Source: Acidaminobacter sp. (lineage in GTDB: Bacteria; Bacillota; Clostridia; Peptostreptococcales; Acidaminobacteraceae). Taken from it: DNA of 64,000 nt. The DNA lies in NCBI RefSeq assembly GCF_030247605.1, contig NZ_JAOTSB010000008.1, forward strand, positions 1 to 64,000. The letters run 5' to 3'. Under the pieces are notes generated by a model, which worked only from the letters and a program-made list of their open reading frames with translations, searched no databases and was not told where the DNA came from. Position numbers and translations under genes: made by a program. Of this stretch, positions 33,410 through 42,378 are shown piece after piece (position 1 is the first letter of the stretch; each line of letters begins with the position of its first letter).

Positions 33410-34807
33410 ATGTTAAAAAAACTGCAGCTTATGATCCGAAAACGCGTCTGGTTTTATCCGGCACTCATTTCTGGGCTATCTTTTATTCTCGCTTTTGGAG
33501 TGGGGTGGTTCGACCTCAGTCAGGTCTTATCCTCCGGAGACGGCTTTCCGACTTTGTTCCTGACCAGTGTTGATCTCGCTAAAACTATTCTCAGCGTCAT
33601 TGCCGGGTCCCTTATGACCATGACGACCTTCACCTTTTCCACAACCATGGTAGTTCTGACCACCTACGCTTCTCAATTTTCCCCGCGCACGGTGGAAAAT
33701 TTCCTGTCGGATGACGATACCATGAAGGTCCTGGGTGTCTTCATGGGTGGATTTGTCTACGCCATTATAACTTTGATGTTCATGCGTAATAGTCTGGGGG
33801 ATCATTTGGTGGTTTCTGCGACCATCGGCATAGCTTTTGCTTTGGTATGTCTGGTGCAGTTTATGGTGTATATCCAGCACGTGGGCTCCTACATCCAGAC
33901 GCACAACCTGATTCAAAGGATTTTTGACGAGGCAGAGGAAAACATTGAGGCGTATCATGGGCTGCAGAAGCGATGCGAGCGGCTGGAGAGGCTTGAGACG
34001 GGAGACCAGGCTTTTGTGGTGCGGCTGAAGAGCAGGCGCTATGGCTATATCCAGCGGATTGAGCATGAAAAGCTCGCGGCGCTGGCCAGGTCTCTGGGGT
34101 GCCGCGTGGTCGTTGAGAAGATTAACGGGCAGTTCGTGACGGATGAAACGCCGCTCGTGGTGCTTTACTTTGATCGTGAGATGACGGCTGAAGCCGGTGA
34201 GATGGAGAAAGCCCTCGACTATATAGCGATTGGCAGCGAAAAGCTGGAATATCAAAACTTCAATTTTTCTATTCAGAAGATCGTCGAGATTGCCCTTAGG
34301 GCTATTTCACCGGGCATCAACGACCCCAATACGGCCAGGCACTGCCTCAAAATGTTGGGGGTGTTAGTGTCGCGGCTTGCGAGCCTTGAAGGCGGGTATT
34401 TTGTCTACTCTGTGGGGGCGTCGTCGACTGAAAAGACTCAAGAACCTGAGGAGCGCAATGAGTCAGGCGGGCGTTCAGGCAGTGAAGAAGCCGGCGTCCC
34501 TAAAGGCGATGCAGTATTCGAGGCGGTTGACTTCAAGCAAGAGCTTTATGCCGGGTTCTATCAGATCGTTCACTACGGGCGTTCGGATGTGTCTGTGATG
34601 CTGTCACTGTTGAAGGCGCTGCGGTTTGTCATGGAAAAGGCATCCATGGAGAACCGGAGGGCAGTGCTGTCGTTTCTCGAGGTCCTTTGGAGCAAGCTGG
34701 ACCCGGCTCTGCTGGAGGGGTATGATCGAGACCTGCTGGAGAAGGAGCGGGCGGACATTCAAGCGCTCATTGCCCTTGGGAAGCAGGCTGGCTCAGTAAG
34801 GCTATAA
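33410..34807 (+). CDS. DUF2254 domain membrane protein
   Basis: 465-residue protein of the DUF2254 family. Four membrane helices occupy about residues 12-170, with the family-typical TFSTTMVVLTTYASQFSPR. From there it is soluble: LKSRRYGYIQRIEHEKLAAL, then AISPGINDPNTARHCLKMLG, the most conserved stretch. A family role is not known; it may be a channel or a transport regulator. Ribosome site GGAGGCG lies 6 bases before ATG 33410. It contains an ACCATCGGCA copy at 33821. Confidence 0.88.
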   Translation: MLKKLQLMIRKRVWFYPALISGLSFILAFGVGWFDLSQVLSSGDGFPTLFLTSVDLAKTILSVIAGSLMTMTTFTFSTTMVVLTTYASQFSPRTVENFLSDDDTMKVLGVFMGGFVYAIITLMFMRNSLGDHLVVSATIGIAFALVCLVQFMVYIQHVGSYIQTHNLIQRIFDEAEENIEAYHGLQKRCERLERLETGDQAFVVRLKSRRYGYIQRIEHEKLAALARSLGCRVVVEKINGQFVTDETPLVVLYFDREMTAEAGEMEKALDYIAIGSEKLEYQNFNFSIQKIVEIALRAISPGINDPNTARHCLKMLGVLVSRLASLEGGYFVYSVGASSTEKTQEPEERNESGGRSGSEEAGVPKGDAVFEAVDFKQELYAGFYQIVHYGRSDVSVMLSLLKALRFVMEKASMENRRAVLSFLEVLWSKLDPALLEGYDRDLLEKERADIQALIALGKQAGSVRL

Positions 34808-35032
34808 AAAAAATTAAATCCGGTTGGCGGGGTCGTTTGAGTAAACAACGAACAAAAGCATGGATAATGTTTCTTTTTTCAACTGGATTAAACAATAAGT
34901 GACAATCAGAGGCAGTTTCAGACATGGCTTGACAAAATAATAACCTTTAATCTGCTTCTTAAAATTATGAGTAAGCCAATTGCTTTTGGGCATAATAAAA
35001 GCATGACATTTCAACATGAGGAGGCGGGCGGT

Positions 35033-35359
35033 ATGGGTCAACCGGAAAAAAAGGACAACACGGATATGATTCCTTTTGTTTTCAGTGAGGATCAAGATTA
35101 TGATTTTATGGGCAGTGATAACATGGAGACGCCCAATTATCTGGAAGTCAGCACAGATACTTTTGAGAAGGCTTATGATAACGTAATGAACAATCTCAGC
35201 AAAATAATCTCCGCCCAGAGTGAAAAGCAGAAGGAAGCGGGATTTAAGCTGGATCAGGTCAAGCTCAATCTCGAGTTTGGCGTGGACGTCGCTTCCGGGA
35301 AAATTGGCATAGCGGATAGTGCAAAGATTGAGGTTGTGCTGAAGCCAATTGAGAAATAA
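35033..35359 (+). CDS. small Pepco/trypsin-co-occurring-domain-like protein, paralogue 2
   Basis: 108-residue paralogue of the protein at 31532-31900. Shared positions include IPFV..ED-DYDFM, NY-EVS, the helix with AYD....N-S..I, QSEKQ..AGFKLDQVKLNLEF, and SAKIEVVLKP. About half the residues are the same by eye. GAGGAGG lies 8 bases before ATG 35033; earlier in-frame starts have no site. A terminator separates it from the VWA/ATPase gene run downstream. Confidence 0.7.
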   Translation: MGQPEKKDNTDMIPFVFSEDQDYDFMGSDNMETPNYLEVSTDTFEKAYDNVMNNLSKIISAQSEKQKEAGFKLDQVKLNLEFGVDVASGKIGIADSAKIEVVLKPIEK

Positions 35360-35385
35360 TTGAGTAAGAATGTGAACGAAAGCTG

Positions 35386-35426
35386 GAAAGTCCCGCGTCC
35401 GTGAGTCGGACTCGGGGCTTTCTTTT
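35386..35426 (+). terminator. intrinsic terminator
   Basis: GAAAGTCCCG..TCCG pairs with CGGA..CGGGGCTTTC, followed by TTTT. Confidence 0.85.
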
Positions 35427-35518
35427 AGATTCCAAACACTTTACTTCTTTTTGTAAGCGTGATACCGTCATTATAAGAAAGAATGACAGCTTACATCAGA
35501 GAACAGGAGGGGACTGGG

Positions 35519-37009
35519 ATGCAGGAGAATTTAACCTCGGAGGCGGACAGACTGTCGGCAGAAATTATGAAGCTGACGCGAGATTCGCTGATGGTAGGGC
35601 TCAGATTCATGGATGTGGCCCTTTGTCAGCTGGTCCCGATTCCCTTTGACCTGAAGGGGTTCACCTCGGATGGCACCCACTTCTTTTACAATACGCGGTA
35701 TGTGCTGGAAACCTACATGAAGGACCGGGAAACTCTATCCAGAGACTATTTGCACGTCGTCTTTCACTGGGTGTTCAATCATCCTTTCGTGGGAAAAGGC
35801 ATTGACCGGGAACGCTGGAATTTGGCGTGTGATATCACCGTTGAAAACCTGATGCTGGAGCTGGGTGTGCACAAGACGCCGGATCCCCGACAGGCTGAAA
35901 AGCTCAGACACATTGAGGCGCTTAAAAACAGTCTGGCAGTCTTAACGGCTGAGACCCTCTACAGACACCTGGCGGATTCCGATACAGGGGAACAAGAATT
36001 AGCCGAACTCAAGAAGCTCTTCTACCGTGATGAGCATCAAACCTGGTACGTCGAAAATCCGGATGAGGGCGATCAAAAACCTGAAGATCAAAAAAATGAA
36101 GACCGGGATGAAAATCAGGACGACCAGGGTCGCCGGCGAGAGCGGGACCAGGACAGCAGTGAGGAAGACACCAGGCCGGATGCCAGGGAAAATGACCACA
36201 CGCAAAACACCAACAACACTGAAACTCGAAGAACGCAAATGCCCAGAACTTCAGAGGCGGACCGCGAAGAGGCCTTTGACACCTGGCAAAAAATAAGTGA
36301 CCGCGTTAAAATGGACATAGAAAATTTTTCGAAGGCCTGGGGTGAGCAGCCCAATAGTCTGACCCACAACCTGAACGCCCTCCGGCGTGAAACCTATGAC
36401 TACAGCGCTTTTCTGAAGCGCTTTGCGGTCCTCGGTGAGGAAATGCAGGTCAACGACGATGAATATGATTACATTTTCTATACCTATGGATTAAAGCTCT
36501 ATGAAAAGATTCCTTTGATCGAGCCTCTGGAATATAAGGAAACCAAGCGGGTTCGGGAGTTCGTCGTTGCCATTGACACCTCCGGCTCCTGCTCGGGGAC
36601 CGTGGTTCAGGCGTTCCTCAACAAAACCTACAACCTATTGAAGCAGAGCGAAAACTTTTTCTCGAAGATCAATCTCCATATCCTGCAGTGCGACGACATG
36701 CTCCAAAAGGATACCAAGATCACGTCTCAGGCAGAGTTTGACACGTTTCTGAGTACCCTCGAGCTGCTGGGCGAAGGCGGCACGGATTTTCGACCAGTTT
36801 TTCGCTATGTGGATGAGCTGATTGAAGCCGGAGAGTTCGAGAACCTTAAAGGATTAATTTATTTTACCGATGGTTTTGGCACCTACCCCAAACACCCAAC
36901 CTCATATGACACCGCTTTCGTCTTTTTAGGGGATGAAATCACCAGCCAGATTGAGGTTCCGCCCTGGGCCATCAAACTGGTCCTGCCGCCGGAATCACTG
37001 GTAAACTAA
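35519..37009 (+). CDS. VWA-like protein with N-terminal metallopeptidase-like domain (DUF2201)
   Basis: 496 residues. The N-terminal domain (about 1-190) resembles the putative metallopeptidase domain of DUF2201 proteins; it has LHVVFHWVFNH (78-88), in which the His spacing is preserved but the catalytic Glu of HExxH is not apparent. A highly charged Asp/Glu/Arg linker spans about 190-270. The C-terminal VWA-like domain has AIDTSGSCSGT (from about 351) with the MIDAS, and LIYFTDGFG. AGGAGG lies 9 bases before ATG 35519. It is followed by a MoxR-type ATPase, the usual partner of VWA proteins in chaperone-like or conflict modules. Confidence 0.87.
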   Translation: MQENLTSEADRLSAEIMKLTRDSLMVGLRFMDVALCQLVPIPFDLKGFTSDGTHFFYNTRYVLETYMKDRETLSRDYLHVVFHWVFNHPFVGKGIDRERWNLACDITVENLMLELGVHKTPDPRQAEKLRHIEALKNSLAVLTAETLYRHLADSDTGEQELAELKKLFYRDEHQTWYVENPDEGDQKPEDQKNEDRDENQDDQGRRRERDQDSSEEDTRPDARENDHTQNTNNTETRRTQMPRTSEADREEAFDTWQKISDRVKMDIENFSKAWGEQPNSLTHNLNALRRETYDYSAFLKRFAVLGEEMQVNDDEYDYIFYTYGLKLYEKIPLIEPLEYKETKRVREFVVAIDTSGSCSGTVVQAFLNKTYNLLKQSENFFSKINLHILQCDDMLQKDTKITSQAEFDTFLSTLELLGEGGTDFRPVFRYVDELIEAGEFENLKGLIYFTDGFGTYPKHPTSYDTAFVFLGDEITSQIEVPPWAIKLVLPPESLVN

Positions 37010-37042
37010 GACCGCAAAGTGACAGAACAAGGAGTGACGCCC

Positions 37043-38620
37043 ATGAATATCAAAGACGCCAAGACCCAGGTCAAGAACGCGGTCTTCGCCTATCTTTCCA
37101 AGGATGAATTCAACGACTACAAAATTCCGGTTGAGAAGCAGCGCCCCATTTTCCTATATGGTGTGCCGGGAATTGGAAAAACCGCTATCATGGAGCAGAT
37201 CGCCGAGGAAATGAGCATTGGTCTCGTGGCCTATTCCATGACGCATCATACCCGCCAAAGCGCCCTGGGGCTCCCGTTTATTGCCCGAAAGACCTATGGT
37301 GGCAAGGAATATGACGTTTCAGAATATACCATGAGCGAAATCATTGCCAGCATCTATGACACCATGGAGGCTTCCGGGGTTCACGAGGGGATCCTGTTCC
37401 TGGACGAGTTGAACTGCGTCTCTGAGACGTTGGCTCCGGCTATGCTTCAGTTCCTCCAGTTTAAAATTTTCGGACGCCATAAGGTGCCGGATGGCTGGAT
37501 TATTGTCACCGCAGGCAACCCGCCGGAATATAACAAATCCGTCCGTGAGTTTGACATTGTCACTATGGACCGCATCAAAAAAATTGACGTGGAACCCAAC
37601 CTCAAGGTCTGGAAGGAATACGCCTATCAGCAGCAGGTCCACGGCGCGATCCTTTCCTATCTTGAACTGAAGAACCACCATTTCTATTCAGTGGAAACCA
37701 CCATAGATGGCAAAGCCTTCGTTACCGCCAGGGGCTGGGAAGATCTGTCCAAAATGATTCAGCTCTATGAGGGTGCCGGCATTCTGGTGGATGAGCACTT
37801 GATCATCCAGTACCTCCAAAACAACAAAATCGCCAAGGACTTCTCGGTGTATTATGATCTCTACAATAAATATAAATCCGACTATCAGATTCGTGAAATC
37901 TTAGAGGGAAATGCCTCTGAGACACTTCTGGAGCGGGCGGCTGCGGCGCGGTTTGACGAGCGTCTGTCCCTTTTGGGGCTGCTTCTTGACGCTGTGACTG
38001 CTGAAATGCGGGATACAGTCGAAATGGACAGGGTGATCTCAGAGCTAGTAAAGCTTCTCAAAGACGTGAAGGCAAGGCTTATGGGAGGCAGTGCTTCATC
38101 CTTTATGTCAGAAAGAGGACCGGTCCAGTCTGCAGCGCCATCGGCAATTGATCTCCTGGAGGAAGCCATTCAAGGCCAGCAGCAGGCTATGTATAAGGAA
38201 AAGATGACCGGCGCAGTGTCTCAGGAGCGAAAGGCGATCCATCTCAGGATCATTCAGGCAATGGAGGCATATAAATCAAAATTGGTGCTGGCAGCTGCCG
38301 GCAGTTCCGCTGAAGCGTTTGAGATCCTGAAGTCCTTATTTGAACAGGATGTGGCTAAACTCAAATCCAGTATCACGGAAGTTCAAAAAAACCTCGACCA
38401 CATGTTTGCGTTTGTAGACGAGGCTTATGGTTCCGGCAATGAAATTTTGATACTGGTGACAGAGCTCACCGCCAATTGTCATAGCGCTGGTTTTATTGGA
38501 CAATTCGGCTGCGACGCTTATTTCAAGCACAACAAGGCGCTTCTGTTCTATGAGCGCCAGCAGGAGATTGTTCAAAAAATTGAAGCCCTTGGATCAGCTA
38601 TGCACTCGCTTGAGAAATGA
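37043..38620 (+). CDS. MoxR-type AAA ATPase
   Basis: 525-residue AAA+ ATPase. Walker A is GVPGIGKTA (about residues 40-48) and Walker B ILFLDELNCV (about 116-125). The sensor-1 Asn is in IIVTAGNPPEYN and the arginine-finger region in FDIVTMDRIKKIDV. The AAA core ends near residue 290; the C-terminal 230 residues are helical and specific to this subfamily. AAGGAGTGA lies 7 bases before ATG 37043, and the VWA gene stops 33 bases upstream. The two probably form an ATPase-VWA machine that remodels a client protein. Confidence 0.92.
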   Translation: MNIKDAKTQVKNAVFAYLSKDEFNDYKIPVEKQRPIFLYGVPGIGKTAIMEQIAEEMSIGLVAYSMTHHTRQSALGLPFIARKTYGGKEYDVSEYTMSEIIASIYDTMEASGVHEGILFLDELNCVSETLAPAMLQFLQFKIFGRHKVPDGWIIVTAGNPPEYNKSVREFDIVTMDRIKKIDVEPNLKVWKEYAYQQQVHGAILSYLELKNHHFYSVETTIDGKAFVTARGWEDLSKMIQLYEGAGILVDEHLIIQYLQNNKIAKDFSVYYDLYNKYKSDYQIREILEGNASETLLERAAAARFDERLSLLGLLLDAVTAEMRDTVEMDRVISELVKLLKDVKARLMGGSASSFMSERGPVQSAAPSAIDLLEEAIQGQQQAMYKEKMTGAVSQERKAIHLRIIQAMEAYKSKLVLAAAGSSAEAFEILKSLFEQDVAKLKSSITEVQKNLDHMFAFVDEAYGSGNEILILVTELTANCHSAGFIGQFGCDAYFKHNKALLFYERQQEIVQKIEALGSAMHSLEK

Positions 38621-38668
38621 TCATAATGTGTTGCTGACTGAATAACCGCGCTTCAAAGGAGGTAACCT

Positions 38669-40264
38669 ATGGATACGGCGGGATTTCATGTAGATCAGGA
38701 GCAGGGCCTGCTGATCCGCTATAAGGGACACGATCCGCATGTCGTAGTGCCTGAGGGCATCCGTGTGATTGGAGAGTATGCCTTCGCCAACAATAAAGAT
38801 CTTTACAGCGTCGAGCTCCCCAAGAGTGTGACTGAGCTTGGCAGCTGGGTCTTTGACCGCTGTGAGCGGCTCGGAAGCGTATATTTGCCGGAAGGACTCG
38901 AAGCCATAGGCAATAATGCCTTTTATGCGTGCTACAACCTCGCGTCCATTCATTTGCCGTCCAGTTTGAAGCGGCTCGGGGAGAACGCGTTTTGGGGCTG
39001 TATTCATCTTCAGAGCATTGCATTGCCTGAGGGACTGGAGGAAATCAGCCATTGCGCATTCAAAATGTGCCTTAAGCTGAAACGCGTTGAGATTCCGGAA
39101 ACCGTTAAAAGCATTGGCCGATGGTCGTTTTCAGACTGTGAAAGCCTCGACGGACTGGTGCTTCCAAAAGGCATCCGCCGGATTTCGGATCACGTCCTGA
39201 GTGGCTGCAAGTCACTTACCCGGCTGGAGCTGCCAGAGGGAATTACACAAATTGGCGAATGGTCATTTTCCGGCTGTGTGTCCCTTGGTGCTCTAATACT
39301 TCCAAAAAGTCTTGAGGAAATAGGCGAATGGGCCTTCAAGGGCTGTACAGGTCTTCAGTCAATGGATATTCCTGCTGGGGTCAAACGTATTGGCGCAAAT
39401 GCATTTCATTCATGTACCGCCTTAAAGCGTATTGAGGTATCGAAGGACAACGTCTTTTACACGTCTGTGGACGGCGTTTTGATGAACCGGTCTGAGAGTC
39501 TCTTGATCAGGTATCCTGTGGCGTCTGAAGCGGTTGAATATCACATACCTTTTGGTGTGAGACAAATTTCGGACCGGGCTTTTGGAGACTGCGTCACCCT
39601 TGAAAAGGTGGAGGTCCCTGAAAGCGTCGATCACATTGGCGATTTCGCTTTTGAAAACTGCAGGCATCTCAAAGTGGTGAGTTTTCGAAATCATTTGGCG
39701 CAGGTGAAAGACGACACCTTCAAAAAGTGTCCGGAGCTCAGACTGCACCTTGGTCTTCAGGCTTTTAACGGAGAGGATTTGCACAAGGTGATTCAAAGCC
39801 ACGACGTGGAGCCTGAGCGCATCCTGTTTCCTTTTGTTTCAGTATGGAGCAAAGTACCGCTTTCCAGAATCCCTGAGCTCAAGGCATGTGTTGAATCTGA
39901 TGAGGCAGAAATCCGCATTCGGTACGGCACGTATCAAAGGCTCTTTGAAGTAGTCGACACCATGGACGAAAAAGTGGAGCTTGCACTTAAACGCATGGTA
40001 CATTCTGTGGCGCTGACTGCTGAAAACTATGAAATCTATCATCTCTATCTTCGAAATAACCTGAAAAAATGTGTCTGGCATTTCATGAAACGGCATGATG
40101 CGCAAGCAATGCTTCAACTGATTGAGCATGGCGTGATCCACACAGACAATGTCGATCAGATAATAGAGATGGCAAATACCGGAAAGCATGCGGAAATTGT
40201 GGCAATGCTGCTTCAGTACAAATATGAGCATTCAAGTTTTGCCGAGGACAAGTACACTCTATAG
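38669..40264 (+). CDS. BspA-type leucine-rich-repeat protein, cytoplasmic
   Basis: 531 residues without signal peptide or membrane helix. About 13 LRR_5 repeats of 23 residues fill residues 25-350, with the form (I)-x-x-(I/L)-G-x-x-A-F-x-x-C-x-x-L-x-x-(I/V)-x-(L/I)-P. The C-terminal 180 residues are helical and not repeat-like (ENYEIYHLYLRNNLKKCVWH and ankyrin-like QAMLQLIEHGVIHTDN). It has AAAGGAGGT before the start. It follows the MoxR-type gene by 48 bases. As a cytoplasmic LRR protein next to an ATPase-VWA pair it may choose the client, by inference. Confidence 0.88.
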   Translation: MDTAGFHVDQEQGLLIRYKGHDPHVVVPEGIRVIGEYAFANNKDLYSVELPKSVTELGSWVFDRCERLGSVYLPEGLEAIGNNAFYACYNLASIHLPSSLKRLGENAFWGCIHLQSIALPEGLEEISHCAFKMCLKLKRVEIPETVKSIGRWSFSDCESLDGLVLPKGIRRISDHVLSGCKSLTRLELPEGITQIGEWSFSGCVSLGALILPKSLEEIGEWAFKGCTGLQSMDIPAGVKRIGANAFHSCTALKRIEVSKDNVFYTSVDGVLMNRSESLLIRYPVASEAVEYHIPFGVRQISDRAFGDCVTLEKVEVPESVDHIGDFAFENCRHLKVVSFRNHLAQVKDDTFKKCPELRLHLGLQAFNGEDLHKVIQSHDVEPERILFPFVSVWSKVPLSRIPELKACVESDEAEIRIRYGTYQRLFEVVDTMDEKVELALKRMVHSVALTAENYEIYHLYLRNNLKKCVWHFMKRHDAQAMLQLIEHGVIHTDNVDQIIEMANTGKHAEIVAMLLQYKYEHSSFAEDKYTL

Positions 40265-40345
40265 ACTCAAGTGTGGAGAAAGTGGATTAAATTGTTTGCA
40301 ATCTTATTTTATGAAATACAAGTTGGTTTGAGGGGGGCGTGCAAA

Positions 40346-40813
40346 ATGAAGGTCGATATTGACGCACTGGCCAGCGAACTCGAGATGAGCTTTGATGAAC
40401 TAAACATGTATTTGGATCTGGAAACCGGCGAGCTAACCATGGTGAGTGATGAAGAAATGCGGCTCGCCATTAATTCAGAAGAGGGGGAAGATTACGCCTC
40501 TTATTCTGAGTGGGAAAAAGAAGCTATTGAAGCAGCTTTAAAGATCTGGTTGAATAGTGATCGGTATAAACTGCTTCCAAAGATGTCCTCCCATGAAGCT
40601 TATGAGATCATGTCTGATTTTTGTAATACTGTCAAATCTGCGTCCATCAGAGAAAAGCTTTATGAGGCACTCGAAGGAAAAGGGCCTTTTAGAAGGTTTA
40701 AGGATACGGTATTACATTTTAACATTGAACAGGACTGGTATGCTTTCAGGAGTGAGAGAGTAAAGGCGTTCGCAATAAAATGGTGTGATGAGAATGGGGT
40801 GCCTTACGAATAA
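40346..40813 (+). CDS. UPF0158 family protein
   Basis: 155-residue acidic protein of the UPF0158 family, function unknown. The conserved C-terminal half is visible: EALEGKGPFRRFKDTVLHFN, then DWYAFRSERVKAFAIKWCDENG. ATG 40346 follows GAGGGGGGC by 8 bases. It is the last gene of the VWA-MoxR-LRR run and is followed by a terminator. Confidence 0.85.
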   Translation: MKVDIDALASELEMSFDELNMYLDLETGELTMVSDEEMRLAINSEEGEDYASYSEWEKEAIEAALKIWLNSDRYKLLPKMSSHEAYEIMSDFCNTVKSASIREKLYEALEGKGPFRRFKDTVLHFNIEQDWYAFRSERVKAFAIKWCDENGVPYE

Positions 40814-40867
40814 GCAAAGTGATGCTTTGCCTTGGGGTGTGAAGTGAATAAGTCAAGAACTGAGACG

Positions 40868-40912
40868 AGCCTGCGGACTGTGGTGAGATCACAATCGGCA
40901 GGCTTGTTTTTT
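40868..40912 (+). terminator. intrinsic terminator of the VWA-MoxR-LRR run
   Basis: AGCCTGC pairs with GCAGGCT, with further pairing GTGGTGAGATCAC inside, followed by GTTTTTT. Confidence 0.85.
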
Positions 40913-41038
40913 ATACAAAATTGTTTATGAATATTGCTTTTTCCTCTTGAAATGATTTCGGGTTTCGTGTATCATTATGCATATCAAATGTATAACTTGT
41001 GTTTTCTGAAAATAAAATCTATTCCCGGGAGGTGCCTT

Positions 41039-41560
41039 ATGGCTGTGAAAACTGTTATGGTAAGACTAGCGACAAAAGAAGATGTGCCTGCGATTCGTCA
41101 AATCATGCAGGAAGCATTTTCCTTCTATGCCATGAAGGTTGGAATCTCGACCCCGGGAGCGGTTCAAGCCCTTGAAGAAACCTGTGCCGACATCGAAAAG
41201 CAACTGGACGAGAAAATTGTCTATGTCGCTGAATGTGACGGTGTGGTAGCAGGCAGCGTCAGACTTGAAGTGATGTCGGACGGCACTGTTTATTTTAGCC
41301 GCTTTGGCGTTCTGGATGCCTATAAAGGTCAAAATATTGGCGATCAGCTCATGGAAGCTGTAGACGATTTTATGCATCACCATGGTTATGAGTGTTTGAG
41401 CCTGCATACGGCGGCAAGTTTATTGTCGTTAATCAGATTTTACTATGCCAAGGGTTTTGTGATCGTTTCCTCAGACGCGCCGCGCGGGTACACACGTGCT
41501 ATGCTGTGCAAGTATTATGAAGGTGTTCAGGTGAAATACGCAGTTGGCGGCAGCTGGTAG
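41039..41560 (+). CDS. GNAT family N-acetyltransferase
   Basis: 173-residue acetyl-CoA-dependent acyltransferase. VRLATKEDVPAIRQIMQEAF is the N-terminal GNAT strand-helix. Motif A, the acetyl-CoA pyrophosphate loop, is FGVLDAYKGQNIGDQLM (about residues 85-101). SLHTAASLLSLIRFYYAKGF is motif B. GGGAGGTG lies 6 bases before ATG 41039. The substrate is not predictable. Confidence 0.9.
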   Translation: MAVKTVMVRLATKEDVPAIRQIMQEAFSFYAMKVGISTPGAVQALEETCADIEKQLDEKIVYVAECDGVVAGSVRLEVMSDGTVYFSRFGVLDAYKGQNIGDQLMEAVDDFMHHHGYECLSLHTAASLLSLIRFYYAKGFVIVSSDAPRGYTRAMLCKYYEGVQVKYAVGGSW

Positions 41561-41583
41561 AGTTTATAGAACTTAAATTTAAA

Positions 41584-41624
41584 GGAAGTTGGAGCATCAT
41601 TTGATGTCGCCAACTTCCTTTTTG
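41584..41624. terminator. terminator between converging genes
   Basis: GGAAGTTGG pairs with CCAACTTCC, with inner GCATCA/TTGATGT, followed by T5. The stop of the opposing RraA-like gene is 8 bases away. Confidence 0.8.
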
Positions 41625-41631
41625 GTTGCTG

Positions 41632-42210
41632 TTATTTTGGGGAGGAGATGATCTCCTTCTTAAGGTCGTGATCTGCTTGCCATTTGCGTTCAGCGGCGGC
41701 ATAGACAGTCTGAAAATGCTCAGTGGGGATGACTACTACGCCGTTTTCGTCCCCCACCACAATATCTCCGGGAAGCACGTTGAGGCCGCCGCAGCTGACG
41801 GGAATCTGTGTTTCACCCAGTTCGCTGTCGAAATAGGAGGCGGGGGAAATGTATCTGTAGAAGACGGGCAGGCCCATTTCGGAGATGCGGTTGACATCTC
41901 GGATTGGTCCGTCTACAACGACGCCGCTGACGCCTCGCGACAGGGCCATGGTTGTACGAACGTCGCCCCAGACGGCGCGGCGCTTGCTGTTGCTTGTGGA
42001 TATGACAATGACGCTGCCTTCCGGCGCGTTCAGGACTTCATCCATGGTGGTTTTTCCGTTTTCAAAGGGAAGGTGGATCGTGAATGCAGGTCCGGCCATT
42101 TTCATATTGAAGTGAATCGGGCGGATTTCCACGTCCATGACGTTTTCACCGCGCATAGCATCGGCCAGTTCGGCGGTGGAAAACTTGCTGAGTAAGTCAG
42201 ATGTTGTCAT
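41632..42210 (-). CDS. RraA family protein
   Basis: 192 residues, matching the RraA/HMG aldolase fold. Diagnostic segments are STAELADAM, the glycine-rich GSVIVIS, GDVRTTMALSRGVSGVVVDG with its Asp/Arg, and RDVNRISEMGLPVFYR. Members either inhibit RNase E or cleave 4-hydroxy-4-methyl-2-oxoglutarate; because clostridia usually lack a close RNase E partner for it, an aldolase or decarboxylase role is more likely. No dedicated terminator on its own strand except the shared hairpin. Confidence 0.9.
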   Translation of the reverse strand: MTTSDLLSKFSTAELADAMRGENVMDVEIRPIHFNMKMAGPAFTIHLPFENGKTTMDEVLNAPEGSVIVISTSNSKRRAVWGDVRTTMALSRGVSGVVVDGPIRDVNRISEMGLPVFYRYISPASYFDSELGETQIPVSCGGLNVLPGDIVVGDENGVVVIPTEHFQTVYAAAERKWQADHDLKKEIISSPK

Positions 42211-42317
42211 TTCTATAACCTCAAATCTTTTGAATTAGTGTTGTTGGAATAGGTTGAAGGGCTTATTTAAGATTGTATAAAATATAATGTTTTTTTGAGG
42301 TTATGTCAATACACTCA

Positions 42318-42362
42318 TAAAAAAACGGCCCTGCTGGAATGAGTCCCGCAGGGCCGATCTTT
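42318..42362 (-). terminator. intrinsic terminator of the three-repeat protein gene
   Basis: Read on the minus strand, CGGCCCTGC pairs with GCAGGGCCG and is followed by T7. Confidence 0.88.
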
Positions 42363-42378
42363 TAACTCGATCAATTAA

